Below, in pieces: positions 59,114 to 64,000 of a DNA stretch of 64,000 nt. Positions within the stretch are counted from its first letter, which is position 1. Each line of letters opens with the position of its first letter. A program made the translations under genes and the position numbers. The stretch spans positions 62,001 through 126,000 of the forward strand of contig NZ_JAFVME010000006.1 in NCBI RefSeq assembly GCF_018492665.1. The letters are read 5' to 3'. Origin of the DNA: Pedobacter sp. B4-66 (GTDB lineage: Bacteria > Bacteroidota > Bacteroidia > Sphingobacteriales > Sphingobacteriaceae). Below the pieces are notes generated by a model. That model saw only the letters and a program-made list of their open reading frames with translations. It searched no databases and had not been told where the DNA came from.

Positions 59114-59902
59114 ATGTTGATAGCAGACTCATTAACTTTCGAAGCAGGTAGAAGATCCTTAGTTAAGAATGTTTCCTTTAGCATCCGCCCTGGCGAACTA
59201 TTATTGATCCTAGGCGCCAATGGTGCAGGGAAATCAACCCTATTAAAAATGCTTAGTGGTGAAAAGAAACCTACCAGAGGCCTGGTAAAACTACACAATA
59301 AAGAAATCAGTAACTACAGTCCTTCCCTGCTCGCATTAAACCGCGGAGTAATGAACCAGCAAAATGTAATCAATATGGCCTTTAGCGTATCAGAAATTGT
59401 AACAATGGGTCGATACCCACATTATAAAAATAACCCCTCAGTAAATGATACGAACATAATACTGCAAGTAATGGAACTTACAGGCGTAAAAGATTTTTCA
59501 GAACGATCCTATCTTACCTTATCCGGTGGAGAACAACAAAGGGTTCAGCTAGCACGGGTTTTAGCCCAAATATGGGATGTGCCTAATGCCCTACTGCTTA
59601 TGGATGAGCCTGTGGCCAGTCTTGACCTCCAATACCAGCAGCAAACACTGGCAATCGCTAAAATGCTTACCAAACGTGGCTTTATGGTTATCAGCATTTT
59701 ACACGACATCAACCTTGCTGCACAATACGGAGACCGGATACTGCTCCTGAAAAATGGAAGAAAATGGTATGATGGCGCACCTGCAGAAGTACTGAGCAGT
59801 AAAAACATTTACGAAGTATTTGAAATTGACTCGGATGTTTACACCAATCCGCGAACACTAAAGCATTTCTTCATCCCTAAGGATGTTAAAATAACAAGTT
59901 AG
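59114..59902 (+). CDS. heme ABC transporter ATPase (HmuV-like)
   Basis: A 262-residue ATPase: Walker A GANGAGKST (about 35-43), Q-loop MNQQNVINMAF (about 80), signature LSGGEQQRVQLARVLAQIW (about 136-154), Walker B ALLLMDEPVASLDL (about 158-171) and switch His in SILHDINLAAQYGD. The text TMGRYPHYKN after the Q-loop is typical of HmuV. It closes the operon. A small membrane-protein gene follows 98 bases later. Confidence 0.94.
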   Translation: MLIADSLTFEAGRRSLVKNVSFSIRPGELLLILGANGAGKSTLLKMLSGEKKPTRGLVKLHNKEISNYSPSLLALNRGVMNQQNVINMAFSVSEIVTMGRYPHYKNNPSVNDTNIILQVMELTGVKDFSERSYLTLSGGEQQRVQLARVLAQIWDVPNALLLMDEPVASLDLQYQQQTLAIAKMLTKRGFMVISILHDINLAAQYGDRILLLKNGRKWYDGAPAEVLSSKNIYEVFEIDSDVYTNPRTLKHFFIPKDVKITS

Positions 59903-60000
59903 TTACCAATTATATATTACAAATAACTTAATAATTATGAGTAAATATTTAGATTTGCTTAAGTCTAAATCTCATTCTCAGTAAACATAAATTAAAGAGT

Positions 60001-60132
60001 ATGACTACTAAAACTTCGGAGAAAAAAGCAGCAATGCTAAAATGGCTCAAAAAAGTTGGCGTTTGGGGATTCCTGTTTTTCCTCGTAAAAGGATTAATCT
60101 GGCTTGCTGTTGGATATTGGGCATTAAAATAA
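60001..60132 (+). CDS. 43-residue single-helix membrane protein
   Basis: ATG to TAA encodes a basic N-terminus (MTTKTSEKKAAMLKWLKKVG) and one membrane helix (about 21-41, WGFLFFLVKGLIWLAVGYWA). Similar tiny proteins occur in this group, to my memory, and the amino acid pattern (charged head, tryptophan-rich helix) fits a real peptide. It stands between the heme ABC operon and the convergent dipeptidase gene, 34 bases from its stop. The function is unknown. Confidence 0.55.
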   Translation: MTTKTSEKKAAMLKWLKKVGVWGFLFFLVKGLIWLAVGYWALK

Positions 60133-60166
60133 CCTCACCCAAAAAAGCTAAAAACCAACAACAACC

Positions 60167-61237
60167 CTACTTCCAAGCCTTACGTAAAAACCTTAACCAG
60201 TTAACACTCATTAGGTTTTCTATATCTACATCAGTATATCCTTTAGCCCTAAACAAGGCTGGTATCTTTTGAAGATCAGCAATAGTTTCCAAATCATATG
60301 GACACTGCTCCTTCCCGAAAGCACCATCAAGATCAGAACCAATACCAACATGATGCGTATTCCCTGCCAATTGACAAATATGATCTATGTGGTCAATCAT
60401 TACACCTAAATTGCAATTCGTACCCTCTGGAGTAGATTGGCCACGAACCCAGTTTCGCACCATCATCCAGGCATCTAAAGCAGCACCAATAACAGCACCT
60501 CTTTCAATTAGAGCTTTAATCTGATCATCACTAAACTGGCGATTGTGATTTACCAAAGCCCTACAGTTATTATGCGAAGCCCATACATTTCCATTAAAAT
60601 GATCCAATGCTTCCCAAAAACTATCATCACATAGGTGCGTAGCATCTAAAATAATATTCAGACGCTCCATTTCCTTAAGCAATTCATGACCTTTTGGTCC
60701 CATCAACCCTGTTGCATCAGTACCCTGAGCATATCTTCCCGGGCCATAATGTGCAGGCCCAACAGCCCTTAAACCATTGCGATAAGCTTTTTCTAAATGC
60801 CTAATGGTTACAATAGAATCAGCACCTTCTAAACTTAAAATATAGCCAATCGGCTTTTCGGCATCAGGAGTATCAGCGGCCCATAAAGCAAGGTGCTTTT
60901 CCAAACCATCCAGATTATTAATCTGAACCATTTCTCCTGCATCCTCCATAGCCCTATACCATGCCAACTGACCCTGAGTTTGCGCCCATGCCTGTGCTGG
61001 TGAGTGCCAGCCCGGCAAAGTATTTCCTGGAGCTACAAAGCGCGCAATTTGAGTAGCCACAACTAATCCAATACCTCCCTTTCTAAGTTCAGGCAACGAA
61101 ACGACCGCCTTTGCCCTATCTGGTTTATCCCTTAAGCCCTCTTCTCTTTCATTTATAGAAGCAACAGGCAAAGTCAAATCACGATTCCACTCCAGGGCAT
61201 TCATACTTAAATCCAAATGCGCATCAACTGTAAACAT
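60167..61237 (-). CDS. M19-family membrane dipeptidase
   Basis: A 356-residue zinc dipeptidase. The metal site starts with DAHLD (His7, Asp9), then the bridging Glu of SLEGADSI (about 133), and GPAHYGPGRYAQ, WASHNNCRAL (about 217) and IGSDLDGAFG (about 296). Relatives cleave dipeptides, some with a D-residue at the C-terminal position. No signal peptide is seen, so it acts in the cytoplasm. It is the last of the four-gene leftward set with the PLP enzyme 3 bases upstream. Confidence 0.9.
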   Translation of the reverse strand: MFTVDAHLDLSMNALEWNRDLTLPVASINEREEGLRDKPDRAKAVVSLPELRKGGIGLVVATQIARFVAPGNTLPGWHSPAQAWAQTQGQLAWYRAMEDAGEMVQINNLDGLEKHLALWAADTPDAEKPIGYILSLEGADSIVTIRHLEKAYRNGLRAVGPAHYGPGRYAQGTDATGLMGPKGHELLKEMERLNIILDATHLCDDSFWEALDHFNGNVWASHNNCRALVNHNRQFSDDQIKALIERGAVIGAALDAWMMVRNWVRGQSTPEGTNCNLGVMIDHIDHICQLAGNTHHVGIGSDLDGAFGKEQCPYDLETIADLQKIPALFRAKGYTDVDIENLMSVNWLRFLRKAWK

Positions 61238-61240
61238 AGG

Positions 61241-62353
61241 CTATATATTAATCTTTCTATTTCTCGAAGTAATGTTCCATTCTCCCGTAAAATGGCGCTC
61301 AGTAATAGTTGCCGCACGATCATACAAGGCTACTGTTGGACAAATATGAATTGGTACTCCATACAAAACACCCCCTACTTTAAACCCATGACCCTGAGCC
61401 AATTCCAATACCAGATGCTCTTCGCTCTGACTTACTATTTTGGCCTCAGGAGCATTCATAAAAGATACCCTTTTTGTGAGTTCATTCTCTGCAGCAACAG
61501 ACTTATGTCCCAAATCCAGACATAACTTAGTTTCATCCAATATAGAAATCACTCTGGTTACCAGAACTGCCGCTACATCATACTTTTGATCTTCAAAACG
61601 CTGATATCCGCTATCCCAAAGCACAAACGTACCCGGACTACACTCTACATCAACCTGTTCCGCATAAAATGGATAAGTAGGTGAACCACCACCTACAATA
61701 ACCGGCTTAGGCAAGCCCTTAGCCAAAATACTATCTTTTAAACTGTTAATAGCACTCCAACCGACAAGCCATTTCTCTCTTCTTAAAGACAAGGAAGTAT
61801 CATGAATCTGACCATCATAACCATGTAAACCAACAGCATTTACACCTTCAGTCGAACTCATTTTCTCATAAAGAACCAAGGCTCTTTCATCTGGCAAAAT
61901 ACCCGTTCTGTTCATGCCTATATTCAAATCCAGAAACAAATTAATCTCCAAACCTGACTCAGTAGCCGAAACAGAAAGCTCATTTAAAGAACTTAAGTTA
62001 TCTACTAAACACGAAAAACGTGTTAAAGGAAAAGCTTTTACAAGTGATACGTACCTTTTAACTTTAGGCCCTACAGGCTGATAAGCCAACAGCACATCAA
62101 CTGCACCACAAGCGCCCAACATCTCCGCCTCCGCAATTGTAGCACATTTATATTTAGTGATTCCGGCATCGATCATTAGCCTGGTAACCTCCGCCGACTT
62201 ATGCGTTTTCACATGAGGACGCAATCTATCAACCGAATCAATGCTGGCCTTTAGCTTTGCAATATTCCCCTTAATCCGATCCGGATAAAAAGCCAGAGCC
62301 GGAGAATCCAGCTCATCTACATTATCAATGATATACCAATCTTGCTCAGCCAT
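61241..62353 (-). CDS. D-threonine aldolase/D-serine dehydratase-like PLP enzyme
   Basis: A 370-residue fold-III PLP enzyme (alanine racemase-like N-domain). The PLP Lys is probably in RPHVKTHKSAEVTRL (about 45-59). LFLDLNIGMNRTGI (about 139-152) and GGGSPTYPFYAE (about 204) are family marks. The C-terminal PIHICPTVALYDRA (about 338) carries the His/Cys metal site of the DSD1/D-TA group. It should act on D-threonine or D-serine; which one cannot be told. RidA lies 11 bases upstream, the dipeptidase 3 bases downstream. Confidence 0.88.
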   Translation of the reverse strand: MAEQDWYIIDNVDELDSPALAFYPDRIKGNIAKLKASIDSVDRLRPHVKTHKSAEVTRLMIDAGITKYKCATIAEAEMLGACGAVDVLLAYQPVGPKVKRYVSLVKAFPLTRFSCLVDNLSSLNELSVSATESGLEINLFLDLNIGMNRTGILPDERALVLYEKMSSTEGVNAVGLHGYDGQIHDTSLSLRREKWLVGWSAINSLKDSILAKGLPKPVIVGGGSPTYPFYAEQVDVECSPGTFVLWDSGYQRFEDQKYDVAAVLVTRVISILDETKLCLDLGHKSVAAENELTKRVSFMNAPEAKIVSQSEEHLVLELAQGHGFKVGGVLYGVPIHICPTVALYDRAATITERHFTGEWNITSRNRKINI

Positions 62354-62364
62354 AACCTTAAAAT

Positions 62365-62838
62365 TTAATCATGAAGTTCAAATAAAGCTTCAATCTCTAC
62401 AGGGATATTATCAGGCAACGAGCCAAAACCTACAGCGCTTCTGGTACCGATACCGTTTTCTTCTCCCCAAACTTGAGCAAAAAGCTCACTGCAACCGTTA
62501 ATTACAAAGGGATGCCTTTCAAAGTCAGGTGTACAGTTTACCATACCCAAAACCTTGATTACCCTTTTCACACGGTTTAAACTACCCAGATTCGTTTTTA
62601 TAGTCGACAACATGGTTAATCCAACCTGTCTGGCAGCAAGCTTCCCTTCTTCTTTGTCAAACTCAACACCCACACGCCCAATGATCAAGCTTTTATCATA
62701 TCTAACAGGCCCATGTCCTGATAAATAAAGATACTTGCCATCAATCAAAAAAGGCTTATACACACCCAAAGGAGTTGGTGCTGGCGGCAACATTAATCCC
62801 AATTTCTCAAACTGCTCATCTGCATTAAAAGTTTCCAT
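62365..62838 (-). CDS. RidA-family enamine/imine deaminase
   Basis: A 157-residue RidA (YjgF-like) protein, which hydrolyses reactive enamines such as 2-aminoacrylate that PLP dehydratases release. Marks: YLYLSGHGPVRYDK (about 34-47), AARQVGLTMLSTIKTNLGSLNRVKRVIKVLGMVN (about 69-102) with the conserved Arg, and GIGTRSAVGFGSLPDNIPVEIEALFE near the C-terminus. This is the longer, YjgH-like form. Its place between a GntP permease and the PLP enzyme fits detoxification of the dehydratase product. Confidence 0.92.
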   Translation of the reverse strand: METFNADEQFEKLGLMLPPAPTPLGVYKPFLIDGKYLYLSGHGPVRYDKSLIIGRVGVEFDKEEGKLAARQVGLTMLSTIKTNLGSLNRVKRVIKVLGMVNCTPDFERHPFVINGCSELFAQVWGEENGIGTRSAVGFGSLPDNIPVEIEALFELHD

Positions 62839-62850
62839 ATCTATATTTAA

Positions 62851-64000
62851 TTAAATAATTTGATTTAATAAAAGTACACCTATCAGTCCCACAATTCCTA
62901 CTATAGATTCCATTACGGCCCACGACTTAAAAGTATCTTTCATAGTTAAGTTGAAGTACTCTTTAAACATCCAGAATCCAGAATCGTTTACGTGTGAGAA
63001 CATTAAACTTCCTGCACCAATAGCCAAAACCATCAAGTTCGGATCTGTGTTCGACGATACCATCAAAGGTAAAATAATCCCGGCAGTAGTCAAACCTGCA
63101 ACCGTGGCCGACCCTACACAAAAACGAATAATTGCGGCTATTAACCAACCTAAAAACAAAGGCTGCATATCCATATCTTTTAAAAGCAAAGCGATTTGTC
63201 CGCTCACCCCACTATCCACTAAAACCTGTTTTAAAGCACCTGAGCCACCAATGATTAACAATATCATGGCTACGTCTTTAATCGCTTCACCATAGATATT
63301 CATAATGTCTACCATTTTCTTACCCTGAAAAACACCCAGCGAAAATGTAGCCACAAACAACGCAACAAGCATCGCAATTGTCGGACTTCCTGCAAAAGCA
63401 AAGAAGTTTGCAACTGATGGATTCTGATTCTCTGAAAGTGTAAACACAGTAGCCCCAATCAACAGTAAAACCGGCAGCAGGGCCGTAAAGAAGCTATTAA
63501 ACGCGCCCGGGAGTTCCTCTTCCGGCATATCTGCAGGCACAAAAGACGCCAAAGGTTTTGAAGGTATGGCCTTCAGTGTCCTCGAAAACAGCGGCCCTCC
63601 TATTATAATTGCAGGCACAGCTACTATCAAGCCATACAGCAATGTTAGTCCCATATTGGCTTTAAACTGAACAACCAGAGCCGAAGGTGATGGATGTGGC
63701 GGTAAAAAACCGTGTGTAACTGACAGAGCGGCCAGCATGGGCAAACCTATATAAATAACAGGCAGTTTATACTTGTAAACTATCGAAAATATCAAGGGAA
63801 CCATCAACACAAAACCTATCCCATAAAACAATGGAATACCCACCAGAAACCCGGTAGTTACCACTCCCCATTGAATATATTTCTCTCCGCAAAGGTTCAT
63901 CATAGATGATGCTATTCTTTGTGCTGCGCCACTTTGAGCTACAAGCTTACCTAACATCGCTCCTACGGTGATAATTACCACCAGAGAGCCCAATACATCA
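62851..64000 (-). CDS. GntP-family permease, N-terminus cut by window edge
   Basis: The frame is open past base 64000 (the codons before the apparent TTG start read D-V and continue), so the start lies beyond the window; 383 codons are visible of about 440 usual. Membrane segments alternate with GntP marks GAMLGKLVAQSGAAQRIA, GFLPPHPSPSALV, GGSGALKQVLVDSGV and VGSATVAGLTTAGIILPLM. Family members carry gluconate or, in DsdX, D-serine, in symport with protons. In this set D-serine/D-threonine or a related substrate is likely. Confidence 0.9.
   Translation of the reverse strand, partial: DVLGSLVVIITVGAMLGKLVAQSGAAQRIASSMMNLCGEKYIQWGVVTTGFLVGIPLFYGIGFVLMVPLIFSIVYKYKLPVIYIGLPMLAALSVTHGFLPPHPSPSALVVQFKANMGLTLLYGLIVAVPAIIIGGPLFSRTLKAIPSKPLASFVPADMPEEELPGAFNSFFTALLPVLLLIGATVFTLSENQNPSVANFFAFAGSPTIAMLVALFVATFSLGVFQGKKMVDIMNIYGEAIKDVAMILLIIGGSGALKQVLVDSGVSGQIALLLKDMDMQPLFLGWLIAAIIRFCVGSATVAGLTTAGIILPLMVSSNTDPNLMVLAIGAGSLMFSHVNDSGFWMFKEYFNLTMKDTFKSWAVMESIVGIVGLIGVLLLNQII

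Noticed and set aside
59938..59985. A 15-codon frame starting ATGAGTAAATATTTAGATTT after the ABC ATPase
   Set aside because: Too short and without any sign of selection; left out.
63991..63993. TTG at 63993 as the start of the GntP permease
   Set aside because: The open frame continues past 64000, and GntP proteins have about 55 more residues there.
1..64000. CRISPR array, prophage, transposon or integrative element
   Set aside because: No regular direct repeats with spacers, no transposase, integrase or phage genes, and no flanking duplications were found. The nitrate island has no mobility genes at its ends.

Overview
The window looks like chromosomal DNA of a Bacteroidota member, most likely a Pedobacter-like Sphingobacteriaceae species. 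The evidence is SusC/SusD and FecR/ECF-sigma genes, HmuY-type lipoproteins, A/T-rich intergenic DNA, promoters with the Bacteroidota -7 box TAnnTTTG instead of the E. coli -10, and a gatB of ordinary length. The species call is inference. There is no rRNA, tRNA, transposase, phage gene or CRISPR array; the only RNA gene I can support is rnpB.

Layout: (1) 1-12.8 kb is a glycan-use region. It holds a truncated glycosidase-like secreted protein, a cardiolipin synthase, then a leftward unit ECF sigma - FecR anti-sigma - SusC with STN domain - SusD - EEP-family phosphoesterase, with a divergent GH140/DUF4038 glycosidase. (2) 12.8-32.3 kb is a nitrate assimilation island. Fifteen rightward genes (nirB, nirD, moaCB fusion, moeA, narK-type transporter, a one-polypeptide NAD(P)H-nitrate reductase, a rubredoxin protein built on a degenerate sulfite-reductase scaffold, a TauE/SafE carrier, moaA, moaD, moaE, mobA and a small secreted protein) sit with a divergent SUMT (cobA) and a ClC channel. 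Each end carries an FNR-like regulator with the four cysteines of oxygen-sensing FNR. An FNR-type palindrome lies between cobA and nirB. (3) 32.4-44.3 kb is mixed chromosome: small ORFs, a GreA/GreB-like protein, an ECF sigma factor, META-domain and repeat proteins, rnpB, an NtrC-type regulator, a second ClC, an RluA-type pseudouridine synthase, a PhoB-like response regulator, a TlpA-like thioredoxin and gatB.

(4) 44.3-59.9 kb is a large heme acquisition locus. Six HmuY-like lipoproteins, a TonB-dependent receptor, two DUF5018/IPT-like lipoproteins, a heme oxygenase, an AraC regulator, an S41 protease and a small cysteine-containing protein run leftward in about three units. A heme ABC transporter (binding protein, permease, ATPase) runs rightward. 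Three closely matching 23-bp palindromes of Fur/PerR type stand before three of the units. A separate 20-bp-spaced direct-repeat element stands upstream of two of them and is a good candidate operator for the locus's own AraC protein. (5) 60-64 kb is a leftward set with a membrane dipeptidase, a D-threonine aldolase/D-serine dehydratase-like enzyme, RidA and a GntP permease cut by the window end. It suggests use of D-amino acids or dipeptides.

How it fits together: in the nitrate island nitrate enters by NarK, the fused reductase makes nitrite, and NirBD makes ammonium. CobA supplies part of siroheme synthesis and the moa/moe/mob genes supply molybdenum cofactor. In the heme locus HmuY proteins and accessory lipoproteins would capture heme outside, the receptor imports it, HmuTUV-like proteins carry it inward and heme oxygenase releases the iron. 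The items most worth testing are the rubredoxin/SiR-like protein, the HmuY expansion and the two layers of operator-like sites in the heme locus.
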